DNA of 64,000 nucleotides from Deltaproteobacteria bacterium. Its GTDB lineage: Bacteria > Desulfobacterota > Binatia > UTPRO1. Where the stretch lies: contig JADLHM010000092.1 in assembly GCA_020848745.1 (NCBI GenBank), positions 21,406 to 85,405 on the forward strand, given 5' to 3'. Shown piece after piece: positions 1 through 9,829 of the stretch. A program made the translations under genes and the position numbers. The notes beneath the pieces are model-generated. The model was not told the DNA's origin and did no database searches. It saw only the letters and a program-made list of their open reading frames with translations. Within the stretch, counting starts at the first letter, position 1. The number at the start of each line of letters is the position of its first letter.

Positions 1-7
1 TATCACG

Positions 8-922
8 TTACGCGCGCAATGCTTCGAGCAGCGCGACCATGTCGGGCCAGAGCTCGGCGCGGAAGGTCATCACGGCTCCTCGTACGGGGTGGACGATGCC
101 GAGCGACGCGGCGTGCAGCGCCTGTCGCGCGATGAGCGCCGTCCCGACCCCGCGCGCACGGCCGTAGACCGTGTCGCCGACGATCGGATGGCCACGCGAG
201 GCCAGGTGCACGCGGATCTGATGCGTCCTCCCCGTCTCCGGCGCCGCCTCGACGAGCGTCGCCCCGGCAAAACGCTCGACGACCCGGATGCGCGTCACGG
301 CGGGACGCGCACGTGTCGCCCGCGTCGACATCTTCTTCCGTTCCACCGCATGGCGACCAATAGGTGCATCGATTCGGAGCACATCGGGCCCCACGCGACC
401 GCGTACGACGGCGAGATAGCGCTTCTCCACCATCCGCGCCGCGAACTGCTTGGCGAGATGATCGAGGGCGGACGCCGTACGGGCGACGACCATTACCCCG
501 GAGGTGTCGCGATCGAGTCGGTGGACGATGCCGGGGCGCATCGCGTCGTGGCCAGGCATCGGCCCCCAGCGATGCAGCAGGGCGTTCACGAGCGTCCCCT
601 GCCACCGCCCCGGCGCCGGGTGCACCACCATTCCCGGCGCCTTGTCTATGACCACGATCGTGTCGTCCTCGTAGAGGACACGGAGCGGCAGCGCCTCGGG
701 CTCCGCCACCGTCGTCGCCGCGACCGAGACGTCGACCGCGATCTCCTCGCCCGCCCGCACGAGCCGTCCCGCCTTGCGGGCACGACCGCCGATCGTGACC
801 TTCCCGGCGTCGATGAGCTGCCGCACCTGCGACCGCGAGACGCCGAGGCCGCTCTCCGCGACGAACGCGTCGAGGCGCCTCCCGGCCGTCTCGCCCGCGA
901 CGACGAGCACGTGGCGGGTCAC
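8..922 (-). CDS. rluD: RluD-family 23S rRNA pseudouridine synthase
   Basis: Isomerises specific uridines in rRNA to pseudouridine in the cytoplasm. The 304-residue protein has an N-terminal S4 RNA-binding domain (about residues 14-65) and a catalytic domain from about residue 82. The signature HRLDRDTSG is at 134-142, with D137 the expected catalytic aspartate, and GRTHQIRVHLA follows further on. The start is a GTG whose GTGA overlaps the ribF stop by three bases, so the two are translationally coupled. It is the last gene of the Tol-Pal operon run. The RluD/RluC/RluA split cannot be settled by eye; S4 plus length favours RluD. Confidence 0.93.
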   Translation of the reverse strand: MTRHVLVVAGETAGRRLDAFVAESGLGVSRSQVRQLIDAGKVTIGGRARKAGRLVRAGEEIAVDVSVAATTVAEPEALPLRVLYEDDTIVVIDKAPGMVVHPAPGRWQGTLVNALLHRWGPMPGHDAMRPGIVHRLDRDTSGVMVVARTASALDHLAKQFAARMVEKRYLAVVRGRVGPDVLRIDAPIGRHAVERKKMSTRATRARPAVTRIRVVERFAGATLVEAAPETGRTHQIRVHLASRGHPIVGDTVYGRARGVGTALIARQALHAASLGIVHPVRGAVMTFRAELWPDMVALLEALRA

Positions 923-1845
923 GTTCGCGCGAGGATGGCGCGTGCCTCCGCGACGTCGCGCGCGATCTGCGCCACCAACGCCTCGACCGAAGGAAACGCG
1001 GCCTCGCCACGCAGCCGCTCGACGAAACCGACCACGAGGCGCTCACCGTACACGTCCGCGTCGAAATCGAAGAGGTAGACCTCGAGGGTGCGTGGAGCAG
1101 CGCCGAAGGTCGGATTGGTGCCGATGCTGGCGGCGCCGTCGAGCCACTGCCCTCCGCGACGTACCCGCACCGCGTACACGCCGTCAGGCGGCCACATGCC
1201 GGCGTGCACGCGAATGTTCGCGGTCGGGAATCCCATGGCCGCGCCCCGCTGCCGACCGCGCACGACGATGCCGCCGAGGCGATGCGGCCGTCCGAGCATC
1301 GTCGCGGCGAGCCGCACGTCGCCGCCGGCGATCGCCCGCCGCACCGCCGAGCTCGAGACGTCGTGGCCGTCGACGCGGATCGGCCCCACCACCTCGACCG
1401 CGAAGCCGAGGCGCTCCCCGAGCGCGGTCAGCAGCGTCGCGTCGCCCCTGCGTCCGTGCCCGAAGCTCACCTTGTGCCCGACGACCACGCGCGACGCGCC
1501 GACGCGCTCCACGACGAACCGTTCGACGAACGCCTCCGCCGACAGCTCCGCGAACGCCGCCGTAAAGTGCTGCAGGATCAGCACGTCGATGCCGGTCGCG
1601 GCGAGGAGCGCGACGCGATCCCGCAACGAGGTAATGAGCGCCGGAGCCTGATCCGGCCGCAGCACCGCCACCGGGTGCGGATGGAAGGTGATCGCAACCG
1701 CCTCACCGCCGCTCGCCCGCGCCGCCGTCACGACACGCTCCAGAATGGCCTGATGCCCGCGATGGACGCCGTCGAAGGTTCCCAACGTCAGTACGGGCGC
1801 GACGAATCGTCGCGAGCTCGCGGCGATGTGCCGGACGACGTCCAC
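919..1845 (-). CDS. ribF: Bifunctional riboflavin kinase / FAD synthetase
   Basis: Makes FMN from riboflavin and ATP, then FAD from FMN and ATP. The 308-residue protein has an N-terminal nucleotidyltransferase domain with GTFDGVHRGH and TFHPHP. A C-terminal riboflavin kinase domain begins near GRPHRLGGIVVRG and contains GFPTANI and PPDGVYAV. I chose the GTG start two bases after the cpoB TGA. The frame is open further upstream, but that part lies inside cpoB and shows no homology. The stop overlaps the rluD start. Length is normal for the family. Confidence 0.95.
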   Translation of the reverse strand: MDVVRHIAASSRRFVAPVLTLGTFDGVHRGHQAILERVVTAARASGGEAVAITFHPHPVAVLRPDQAPALITSLRDRVALLAATGIDVLILQHFTAAFAELSAEAFVERFVVERVGASRVVVGHKVSFGHGRRGDATLLTALGERLGFAVEVVGPIRVDGHDVSSSAVRRAIAGGDVRLAATMLGRPHRLGGIVVRGRQRGAAMGFPTANIRVHAGMWPPDGVYAVRVRRGGQWLDGAASIGTNPTFGAAPRTLEVYLFDFDADVYGERLVVGFVERLRGEAAFPSVEALVAQIARDVAEARAILART

Positions 1846-1847
1846 GC

Positions 1848-2651
1848 TCAAAGCGCCTGGAGCTTCTCCCGGGCCTGAGCCGCCTCCGGCGAGGACGGAT
1901 AGTCGTTGAGCACCTTCTGGAAGGCGAGCCGCGCTTCGCTCTTGTTCCCCATCTGCTGGAACGCGAGCCCGATCTTCAGGACGGACGCCGGCGCGCGATC
2001 GCTCCTGGGATGTTGCTGTCGAACCTGGTTGAAGTTCAGAATCGCCTGGTAGTAGTCGGCGAGCATGTAGTACGACTCCCCGATCCAATACTGCGCGTTC
2101 GGCGCGAGCGGCGATTCGCGGTTGGTGCGCAGGAACTCGCGGAGCGATTGGATCGCCTTGTCGTACGACCCTTGCCGGACGAGCGTGATGCCTCGGCGAT
2201 AGTCGTCGGGTAGCTCCTTCGCCTCTTCCTTGGAGAGATCGGTCGCGGCGATCTCCGGACGCGGCGGTGCGGGTGTCGCCGTCGGCACTGGCGCGGGCGT
2301 CGCCGCCGTTCCGTCCGACGACAGCACCGGCACCCCCTCGATCGGGCTCGTGGAGGGCGCCGGGCGATGTCCTTCCAGCGCCCCGACACGCGCTTCCAGA
2401 TCGTCGAGACGCGACGTCATGGTTTGCGCGCCCCGCGACGAGTACCGCACCTCGTCGACCCCGCCGCGCACCTTCGCGACGTCCCGCTGCATGGAGTCGA
2501 AGCTCGCGCGGGTGTCGGCGAGCTGCGTCCGGAGACGCCGTTGCTCGCGTTGCAGCTCCTGGACGTCGGCCTGCGTCGCGCAACCGCCGAGGGCGACGAC
2601 GAGCGACACGGCCACGAGCGCCGCAAGAGGAGCGAGTTGCCGTCCGTTCAT
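1848..2651 (-). CDS. cpoB: CpoB/YbgF cell-division coordinator, lipoprotein form
   Basis: Periplasmic partner of TolA that links outer-membrane constriction with peptidoglycan synthesis. The 267-residue protein starts at the ATG preceded by GAGGCGG. It opens with a signal peptide ending in a lipobox (ALGGC), so it is probably lipid-anchored, whereas E. coli CpoB is soluble. A coiled-coil segment (about 25-95) matches the TolA-binding trimerisation region. A Pro/Thr/Ala linker and TPR repeats from about residue 150 follow. It lies 49 nt after pal, the usual Tol-Pal position. Confidence 0.92.
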   Translation of the reverse strand: MNGRQLAPLAALVAVSLVVALGGCATQADVQELQREQRRLRTQLADTRASFDSMQRDVAKVRGGVDEVRYSSRGAQTMTSRLDDLEARVGALEGHRPAPSTSPIEGVPVLSSDGTAATPAPVPTATPAPPRPEIAATDLSKEEAKELPDDYRRGITLVRQGSYDKAIQSLREFLRTNRESPLAPNAQYWIGESYYMLADYYQAILNFNQVRQQHPRSDRAPASVLKIGLAFQQMGNKSEARLAFQKVLNDYPSSPEAAQAREKLQAL

Positions 2652-2700
2652 CGTGATTCCGCCTCGCGTCCGCAGCGCGCGCACGCTACCGGTGCGGCTT

Positions 2701-3228
2701 CTACTCCGACGGAGGAACGAAGTGCACGCGCCGGTTTCGCGCGTAGCACTGTTCACCCGCGTCGCGACAGAGCGGCAGCTCTTCTCCGTAGCTGATGGTG
2801 GTCAACCGATCCGATGCGACGCCGAGCGAGACGAGATAATCCTTGACCGCCTTCGCGCGCTTGGCGCCGAGCGCCAGGTTGTACTCCACCGTGCCGCGTT
2901 CGTCGCAGTGGCCTTCGATCTCGGTGCGGGCGCGCTTGTTCTCCTTCAACCACTCGGCATTGGCCGCCAGCACGTCGCGGCCGCTGCCGTCGAGCTCGTA
3001 GGAGTCGTAGGCGAAGTGCACGTCCTTGAGGACCCCGTCCTCCTCGGGACCGAGGCCACGCTTGTAGCGACCGAGGCTGCTGCTCTCGTTCAGCGACTCC
3101 TCGCTGCCGGCGCCCGTCGCGTCGCCGATGCTCGACTCGTCCGAGATGCGCTTCTTCTTGGCGCACCCGGTCGCGGCGACGGCCGCCACCATCACCAACA
3201 CCGCGACGATGCGAATCGATCGTGCCAT
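2701..3228 (-). CDS. pal: Peptidoglycan-associated lipoprotein Pal
   Basis: Outer-membrane lipoprotein that binds peptidoglycan and TolB. The 175-residue protein has a signal peptide ending in a lipobox (AATGC), a short acidic linker, and an OmpA-like domain from about residue 65. That domain contains EGHCDERGTVEYNLALGAKR, the diaminopimelate-binding region. The ATG is preceded by a strong AGGAGGGG ribosome site. It sits between tolB (29 nt) and cpoB. Two cysteines near the C-terminus could form a disulfide. Confidence 0.96.
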   Translation of the reverse strand: MARSIRIVAVLVMVAAVAATGCAKKKRISDESSIGDATGAGSEESLNESSSLGRYKRGLGPEEDGVLKDVHFAYDSYELDGSGRDVLAANAEWLKENKRARTEIEGHCDERGTVEYNLALGAKRAKAVKDYLVSLGVASDRLTTISYGEELPLCRDAGEQCYARNRRVHFVPPSE

Positions 3229-3257
3229 CGTACCCCTCCTCGACCTAAGCGCGGCGC

Positions 3258-4571
3258 TCATTCGAGCCAACGCGACCAGGCGGGACTGCTATCATCGCCC
3301 CCTGGTGGGGTCAATCGAGTTTGCCGTGTTCCGGCCGCATCCGAGAGGTAGATCGCACCGCTGCCGTCGCGCGTCGAGCTGAAGATCAGGTAGCGCCCGT
3401 CGGGCGACCATGACGGATCCTCGTTGTCGCCACGCGTGCTGGTGATCCGCTTCACGTCGCCCCCACCGAGCGCGACGGTGAAGACCTGGAAGCGGCCTCC
3501 CAGGCGGCTCGCGTACGCGATCCGATCCCCCTTCGGTGACCAGGCCGGCGACGTATTGTAGCTCCCCTCGAAGGTCACGCGGCGCGGAGTGCCACCCTGT
3601 GCGCTCACCACGTAGATCTGCGGCCCGCCGCCGCGATCCGAACAGAACACGATCGACTGGCCGTCCGGCGACCACGACGGCGAAACGTCGATGCTACGGT
3701 CCTTGGTGACGAAGTGCATGATCTGCCCGTCGGGATCGAGGAGCGCGATGTCCGTAGCGCCGCCGTTCTCGAGGGCGACGGCGATCGCCCGACCGCCCGG
3801 CGACCACCGGCCTCCGAGATTCAGGCCGTGCCGCGACGACACGAGGCGCTTGTCGCCGCCGAGGTCGGCGACGAACAGGCTCGGATTGCCCGACACGAAC
3901 GAGGTGAAGAGGAGCGAGCGGCCGTCGGGGCTCCACGACGGCGCCAGCGCGATCGACCCGTCGCGGGTCACGGCGCGCAGGTCGCCGGCGTCGATCGACA
4001 TCGCGTAGATTTCCTTGAACCGCCCCTTGCGGCGCGACGCGAACGCGATCCGCGACTCGAACGGACCACGCTCGCCGGTCAGGATCTGCATGACCTCGTC
4101 GGCGAAGCGGTGCGAGACGCGGCGGAGCTCGTCGTCGCCGGCGCGATACCGCTTGCCGCCGATCTGCTTGCCCTCCACGACATCGAACAGCCGCGCCTCG
4201 ACGACGAGGCCGTCGCCGTCCCGCTCGACCGTTCCCTTGACGAGCGCCTGCGCCCCGACCGTCGACCAGTCGCGGAAGTCGATCGTCTCGGCCGTCACGC
4301 CGGACTGCTGCGAGTTCTCGATGTACGCGGCGCGATCGATCACCCGGAAGAGGCCCGACAGGTCGAGGTCCTTGGCGACGATGTCGGCGAACGTTCCCGC
4401 CTCGCGCTCGGCGCCCGACGTGGACTTGAGCGGCGACACGGCGATCGGGAAGCTCGTCGCGCCCGGTCCGACGATCGTACCGCGGACCTGGGCGCCCGCC
4501 TCTCCCGCCGCGCCGAGCGTCCCGAGCGCGATCACGATCCCAATGACCCAGCGTGCCCTACGTCCCACCAT
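3258..4571 (-). CDS. tolB: Tol-Pal translocation protein TolB
   Basis: Periplasmic beta-propeller that shuttles between Pal and TolA during outer-membrane invagination. The 437-residue precursor has a signal peptide cleaved near GEAGAQV, an N-terminal alpha/beta domain (about 30-160), and repeated WSPDG/WSPKG propeller motifs from about 205 to the end. The ATG chosen has AAGGAGG seven bases upstream; an in-frame ATG six codons earlier lacks one. It lies 21 nt after tolA. Confidence 0.96.
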   Translation of the reverse strand: MVGRRARWVIGIVIALGTLGAAGEAGAQVRGTIVGPGATSFPIAVSPLKSTSGAEREAGTFADIVAKDLDLSGLFRVIDRAAYIENSQQSGVTAETIDFRDWSTVGAQALVKGTVERDGDGLVVEARLFDVVEGKQIGGKRYRAGDDELRRVSHRFADEVMQILTGERGPFESRIAFASRRKGRFKEIYAMSIDAGDLRAVTRDGSIALAPSWSPDGRSLLFTSFVSGNPSLFVADLGGDKRLVSSRHGLNLGGRWSPGGRAIAVALENGGATDIALLDPDGQIMHFVTKDRSIDVSPSWSPDGQSIVFCSDRGGGPQIYVVSAQGGTPRRVTFEGSYNTSPAWSPKGDRIAYASRLGGRFQVFTVALGGGDVKRITSTRGDNEDPSWSPDGRYLIFSSTRDGSGAIYLSDAAGTRQTRLTPPGGDDSSPAWSRWLE

Positions 4572-4592
4572 CGTTCCTCCTTGCGACACCCG

Positions 4593-5750
4593 CTACCGCT
4601 GCTGCAGATCGGCGGGACGAAACTTCAGCTCCACGTCGGCGAAGTCGCTGCGATACGCCTCCGGTGGCGGCGGCAGCGGTCCGGCGCCCTTCACGGCGCG
4701 CTCGACCGACGCGTCGAAGCTCTGGTCGCCCGACCGCTCCGTGAGCCGGATGTTCGTGATCTCTCCGGAGGGCAAGATGCTGAACTGAACCGTGACGCGC
4801 AAGTCACCGCGCGTCCCGACCCACGCCCAGCGTTCTTTGATGCGGCTCAACATTTGATTGTAGTAGACGACGAACTCGAGGCCGCGCACCGCACCACCGC
4901 CGCCCGGCCCCTCGCCTCCGATGCCGGCCGGTCCGGTGAGGGTCTTGGCCCTGCCGCCCTGACCGCCGCCGGGTCCGGTCGCGCCGCCGATCCCGCCGGC
5001 CTGCCCTTCCCTCTCGACCTTCGCCTCGACGCCCTTGATCGCCTCGGCGAGCTTCCCGTCGAGATCGTCGTCGGAGCGCCCGGCGGTCGGCCCCGGGCGG
5101 GGACGCGCGTCGGCGCCGGGCGTCGCACCCGCCTGCGGTCGCCGCGTCGCCTCGACGGGAGCGGGTGTGGCCTTCTTCGCGGCGGCGACCACCGTCGTCG
5201 CGCTCGGCTTCGGCTTCGCGGTCGCGGCCGCCGTGGCGCTCGGACGCGGGCTCGGCTTCCCGGTCGGCCGCGCCGTCGGGAGCGTCGTCGGCTGCGCCGT
5301 CCGCTGCACCCGCAGCGTCGTCGTCACGCGCGGCGTCGCGACGGGCGTGCCGAGCGGCACGGCCTCCGGATCGTGCTCGTCCTCCGGCACCGGCGGCGGC
5401 TCCTCGGCCTTGGCGAGCTGCTCCGGTGGAAGCGGTGGCTCGGGCGGAGGCGGAGGCGGCGGCTCCGGCTCCGGCGGCGGAGGAGGCTCCGGCGGCGGCT
5501 TCGGCGCCGCTTTCGCTTTCGCGGCGGCCGCTCCCCCGATCGGGCCTTCGAGGAGCTCCCCGCCGAGCGCGTTCGGATCGACGATCTCGACCGTGTACGC
5601 GGTCGGATGGGGCGCCGGCAACGGATGCGGCGCGAAGAAGATGAGGGCGACCGCCAGCAGGTGCACGAGGAGCGAGAGCGCGATCCCAGACGGCGACCAC
5701 CCGCTTCCGTTGCGCGGTCCGTCCCCGCGGCCCCGTCGTGCGTCCGCCAT
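4593..5750 (-). CDS. tolA: TolA-like energy transducer with TonB-type C-terminus
   Basis: Inner-membrane protein spanning the periplasm and coupling TolQ/TolR proton-motive force to TolB-Pal. The 385 residues contain one membrane helix (about 20-40, GIALSLLVHLLAVALIFF). A long Pro/Glu/Ala/Thr-rich periplasmic arm (about 70-270) follows, with runs of EPPPPP. A TonB/TolA-III type domain (about 285-380, with VTVQFSILPSGEITNIRLTE) ends the protein. The arm is proline-rich rather than the alanine-helical arm of enterobacterial TolA, so the TonB family is an alternative. Position between tolR and tolB decides for TolA. Confidence 0.88.
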   Translation of the reverse strand: MADARRGRGDGPRNGSGWSPSGIALSLLVHLLAVALIFFAPHPLPAPHPTAYTVEIVDPNALGGELLEGPIGGAAAAKAKAAPKPPPEPPPPPEPEPPPPPPPEPPLPPEQLAKAEEPPPVPEDEHDPEAVPLGTPVATPRVTTTLRVQRTAQPTTLPTARPTGKPSPRPSATAAATAKPKPSATTVVAAAKKATPAPVEATRRPQAGATPGADARPRPGPTAGRSDDDLDGKLAEAIKGVEAKVEREGQAGGIGGATGPGGGQGGRAKTLTGPAGIGGEGPGGGGAVRGLEFVVYYNQMLSRIKERWAWVGTRGDLRVTVQFSILPSGEITNIRLTERSGDQSFDASVERAVKGAGPLPPPPEAYRSDFADVELKFRPADLQQR

Positions 5751-5759
5751 AGGACGCGC

Positions 5760-6242
5760 TCAACCCCCGCGGGCGCGTTCGGACACGGTGGCGTCGGAGG
5801 ATCGCCGGTCTCCCGCGCGTGCGGGCGCGGTCTCCGGAGCCGGCTCGGTCACCATCCCGAGCTTGTTGATGCCGGCCTCCTTGATCGCCGCGATGACGCC
5901 GACGACGTCCCCGTACGGCACGCTACGGTCCGCGCGCAGCAGCACCGCCCGGTCCGGGCTCGACCGGCCGATGGCGGCGAGCTTGGCGCGCAGCTCGGCG
6001 AGCGCGATCTGGTTGTCGTTCAGATAGACGCTGCCGTCTTTCGTGAGCCCGACGACCAGCGGATCCTCCTGGCTGTTCAGCCCGGCGGCGCGGGTCTTCG
6101 GCAGGTCGACGCTCACGCCTTGCTGGATGATCGGCGCCGTCACCATGAAGATGACGAGCAGCACCAGCATCACGTCGACGAGCGGCGTGACGTTGATCTG
6201 GGCGATCGAGCCGCCCCCGCTGCCGCGACTATCGAACGCCAT
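5760..6242 (-). CDS. tolR: TolR/ExbD-family biopolymer transport protein
   Basis: Stator component of the Tol motor in the inner membrane. The 160-residue protein has one membrane helix (about 20-42) carrying the conserved proton-conducting aspartate in NVTPLVDVML (D23). A periplasmic ExbD/TolR domain extends to about residue 135. The C-terminal 25 residues are disordered-looking and charged. It lies 15 nt after tolQ and 9 nt before tolA. Confidence 0.95.
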   Translation of the reverse strand: MAFDSRGSGGGSIAQINVTPLVDVMLVLLVIFMVTAPIIQQGVSVDLPKTRAAGLNSQEDPLVVGLTKDGSVYLNDNQIALAELRAKLAAIGRSSPDRAVLLRADRSVPYGDVVGVIAAIKEAGINKLGMVTEPAPETAPARAGDRRSSDATVSERARGG

Positions 6243-6257
6243 GGTCCGCCCCGCGCG

Positions 6258-7007
6258 TCATTTGAGAAAGTGCCGTTCGGCGATGTTCAGGAACTCGGAC
6301 GCGAAGTTCTCCATCTCGGTTCCGAGCACCCGCACGCGGTCGGCGAAGTAGTTGTAGGCCATGACGGCGGGGATCGCGGCCGCGAGACCGATCGCCGTCG
6401 CGATCAACGCCTCCGAGATGCCGGGCGCGACGGCCTGGATGCTCGAAGACTGCGTCGTGCTGAGGCCGCGAAAGGCGTTCATGATGCCCCACACCGTACC
6501 GAAGAGCCCGACGAAAGGCGCCGCGCTCGCCGTCGTCGCGAGGAAGGTGAGCGACTTCTCGAGCTTGGTGGTCTCCTGCAGGGCCGCGCGCTTCATCGCG
6601 CGCTCGACGTTCTCGACGCCGCCGAGGTCGGTCGACATGTCGTCGCCCGGAGCCGCCTCGCGCTTCGCGCGCGTGATGCGAACGAGCTCCTGATAGCCGG
6701 ACCGGAACACCTGGGCCACCGGGCTCGCCTTCAGGTCGAGGCTCGCCGTGTTGATCGCGGTCAGGTTCTTCGCGTCCCAGAAGATGTCGATGAAGCGCTC
6801 CGACTCGCGCTCGGCGCGCCGCAACTGCCGGCGCTTCGTGAAGATGATCGCCCAGCTCATGACCGAGAATCCGAGCAGCAGGAGCAGGACGAGCTGCACC
6901 ACCGCTCCCGAGCCCGTGACCATGTCGATGATGGTCTCCTGCGGCCGGGTGATCGTGAGCGGATCAGCGGATTGAACGACTAACTCGCGGACAGCGGATT
7001 CCCACAT
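6258..7007 (-). CDS. tolQ: TolQ/ExbB-family proton channel protein
   Basis: Inner-membrane motor protein that, with TolR, converts proton flux into movement of TolA. The 249-residue protein has three membrane segments: about 40-62 (VVQLVLLLLLGFSVMSWAII), about 150-175 and about 195-220. The conserved region PFVGLFGTVWGIMNAF is present. The ATG at the upstream end is preceded by GAGGTG. It is the first gene of an eight-gene minus-strand run ending with rluD. Confidence 0.95.
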   Translation of the reverse strand: MWESAVRELVVQSADPLTITRPQETIIDMVTGSGAVVQLVLLLLLGFSVMSWAIIFTKRRQLRRAERESERFIDIFWDAKNLTAINTASLDLKASPVAQVFRSGYQELVRITRAKREAAPGDDMSTDLGGVENVERAMKRAALQETTKLEKSLTFLATTASAAPFVGLFGTVWGIMNAFRGLSTTQSSSIQAVAPGISEALIATAIGLAAAIPAVMAYNYFADRVRVLGTEMENFASEFLNIAERHFLK

Positions 7008-7070
7008 GCGCACCTCACGGCACCCTCGACCCTGCACCCCACCGCGCTTCCGTCTCGCGACGAAGCCGGC

Positions 7071-7099
7071 ACGCTAGCCCAGGGGGGTGAGGCAGTCAA
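7071..7099 (-). promoter_or_regulatory. Candidate sigma-70 promoter for the tolQ operon
   Basis: On the minus strand TTGACT (7099-7094) is followed after 17 nt by TAGCGT (7076-7071). The predicted start near 7064 leaves a leader of about 57 nt before tolQ. The -35 box matches consensus at five of six positions and the -10 box at three of six. Identified by eye only. Confidence 0.35.
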
Positions 7100-7125
7100 T
7101 TACGCGTCGTTACAGGACAATTCGT

Positions 7126-7154
7126 TTGACTAGCGGCCAGTCGCGTGCGATATG
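7126..7154 (+). promoter_or_regulatory. Candidate sigma-70 promoter for pgk-tpiA-secG
   Basis: TTGACT (7126-7131), a 17-nt spacer, then GATATG (7149-7154), with the overlapping TATGAC as an alternative -10. A start near 7161 gives a leader of about 70 nt before pgk. It is divergent from the tolQ promoter candidate and shares the same -35 hexamer. Identified by eye only. Confidence 0.4.
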
Positions 7155-7233
7155 ACGCGCTTGTCTTCGCCCGCACCGGGCCCTGTCACTCGGGCGTCGG
7201 CCGCACACTCACGAGACACACGGGCACGAACCA

Positions 7234-8405
7234 ATGGCCATCCGATACATCGACGAGCTCGACCTCGCCGGCAAGCGGGTCTTCATCCGCGCCGACTTCA
7301 ACGTGCCGCTGAAGAACGGCGCCATCACCGACGCGACCCGCATCGAAGCGGCCCTCCCGACGGTACGGCACGCGCTCGCCGGCGGCGCGCACGTCGTCCT
7401 CGCATCGCACCTCGGCCGCCCCAAGGGCGGTCCCGACCCGAAGCTTTCCCTGAAGCCGGTCGCCGAGCGCCTCGCCGCGCTCCTGCACCTCGAGGTGAAG
7501 CTCGCGCCCGATTGCGTCGGCCCCGAGGTCGAAGGGCTCGCCCGCTCGCTCGATCGCAAGGACGTGCTGCTGCTCGAGAACCTCCGCTTCCATCCGGAGG
7601 AGGAAAAGAACGATCCCGGCTTCGCGCGGCAGCTCGCCGCCCTCGCCGACGTCTACGTCGACGACGCGTTCGGCGCCGCGCACCGCGCCCACGCGTCGAC
7701 CGAGGGCATGGCGCGGCTCGTACCGGTGCGCGCCGCCGGCCTCCTCATGAAGAAGGAGGTCCGGGCGCTCTCGAAGGTGACCGAGCACCCCGAGCGGCCG
7801 CTGGTCGCCATCCTCGGCGGCGCCAAGGTCTCGGACAAGATCAAGGTGATCGAGCACTTGCTCACCAAGGTGGACACGCTGCTCATCGGCGGCGCGATGG
7901 CGTACACGTTCCTGCGCGCGCAGGGACAGACCACGGGTGATTCCCTGGTCGAGGAGGATCGCGTCGACGTCGCCCGCCAGGTGCTCGCGCGCGCCAACGA
8001 GCTCGGCGTGGCGCTCCGCCTCCCGACCGACCACCTCGTCAGCAGCGCGATCGACGGCAGCGCGCCGGCCGAGGTCGCGACCGCCATCGCCGCCGGCAAG
8101 AGGGGCGTCGACGTCGGCCCCGCCACCGTCGAGCTCTATCGCGGCGAGATCGCCAAGGCCCGCACGATCTTCTGGAACGGACCCATGGGCATCTTCGAGG
8201 TCGACGCCTTCAGCAAGGGCACGACGGCGATCGCCGACGCGCTCGCCGACAGCAAGGCGCTCACCGTGGTCGGCGGCGGCGACTCGATCGCCGCCCTCTC
8301 GCGCTCCGGGCGCAGCGGCGACATCACGCACATCTCGACGGGCGGCGGCGCGTCGCTCGAGTTCCTCGAGGGTCGCGTACTCCCCGGTCTGGCGGTTCTC
8401 GAGCA

Positions 8406-8409
<4 letters not shown>
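7234..8409 (+). CDS. pgk: Phosphoglycerate kinase
   Basis: Glycolytic enzyme interconverting 1,3-bisphosphoglycerate plus ADP and 3-phosphoglycerate plus ATP. The 391-residue protein has the full set of motifs: RADFNVPL near the N-terminus, SHLGRPKGG, GGAKVSDKI, and the nucleotide-binding GGGDSIAAL near the C-terminus. Length is typical. It is first of a pgk-tpiA-secG operon; its stop overlaps the tpiA start (ATGA). A gap gene, which commonly precedes pgk, is absent here. Confidence 0.97.
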
Positions 8410-9170
<761 letters not shown>

Positions 9171-9184
9171 GAGCTCGTGACCTC

Positions 9185-9655
9185 ATGACCATACTCATCA
9201 CCGTCGTCCACGTGATCGCCTGCATCGTCCTCGTGCTCGTCGTCCTCCTGCAGGCCGGCAAGGGCGCCGACATGGGCGCCGTTTTCGGCGGCGCCAGCAG
9301 CACGATCTTCGGCAGCAGCGGCGCGGGGAACTTCCTCACCCGCCTCACGACCGGCGCCGCCGTCGTGTTCATGACGACCTCGCTCGCCCTCACCTACGTC
9401 GGCTCGCACGGCGGCCACTCGACGATCATGCCGGAGAGCGGCCTGCCGAGCGCCGCGCCGGCCGAGCCCGCGACCGACGCCGGCGGCGCCGCCGACCCCG
9501 AAGCCGCCGCGGTCGCGGACAGCGCGCCCGCCGCCGCGCCCGCGGAAGGCGGCGCCGCGCCGGCGGCGCAAGATGAGGCCGCCGCGCCGGCCGGCGAAGC
9601 GGCACCCGCGCCGCAGGCCGCGCCCGCCGACGAGCCCGCACCCGCCGCACCGTAA
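9185..9655 (+). CDS. secG: Preprotein translocase subunit SecG
   Basis: Accessory subunit of the SecYEG channel in the inner membrane. The 156-residue protein has two membrane segments (about 2-22 and 52-72) separated by the conserved loop with VLLQAGKGADMGAVFGG and FGSSGAGNFL. The C-terminal 75 residues are an Ala/Pro/Glu-rich tail longer than that of E. coli SecG, typical of high-GC lineages. An upstream GTG in another frame hits a stop at once, so the ATG is the start. Confidence 0.93.
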   Translation: MTILITVVHVIACIVLVLVVLLQAGKGADMGAVFGGASSTIFGSSGAGNFLTRLTTGAAVVFMTTSLALTYVGSHGGHSTIMPESGLPSAAPAEPATDAGGAADPEAAAVADSAPAAAPAEGGAAPAAQDEAAAPAGEAAPAPQAAPADEPAPAAP

Positions 9656-9711
9656 CGGAGGAAGAAGCGTCCGCGCGAGAGCCCGCGCCGCCACCGCGCG
9701 CTCTCGACAGT

Positions 9712-9742
9712 CAGCGGTCGCGATGGTAGCTCTCGACCGCTG
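9712..9742. repeat. Nine-base-pair hairpin just upstream of tRNA-Leu
   Basis: CAGCGGTCG (9712-9720) and CGACCGCTG (9734-9742) are perfect inverted repeats around a 13-nt loop. The hairpin lies between secG and the tRNA and ends four bases before the mature tRNA. It has no T-run. It could help terminate secG transcription or mark a processing site; that is inference. Confidence 0.4.
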
Positions 9743-9746
9743 TCAC

Positions 9747-9829
9747 GCGAGGATGGCGAAATGGCAGACGCGCTAGTTTGAGGGGCTAGTGGGGTAACAC
9801 CCGTGGGGGTTCAAGTCCCCCTCCTCGCA
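9747..9829 (+). tRNA. tRNA-Leu (anticodon GAG)
   Basis: An 83-nt class II tRNA. Acceptor arms GCGAGGA and TCCTCGC pair fully, with discriminator A. The anticodon stem-loop is CTAGT TTGAGGG GCTAG, giving anticodon GAG. A long variable arm (GGGG-TAA-CACCC) and a T arm (GGGGG TTCAAGT CCCCC) follow. CCA is not encoded: the bases after the discriminator are CTG. It reads CTC/CTT leucine codons. Confidence 0.95.

Noticed and set aside
5340..5560. Repeat array of GGCGGCTCCGG-like units
   Set aside because: Coding repeats for the proline-rich arm of TolA, not a DNA-level repeat.
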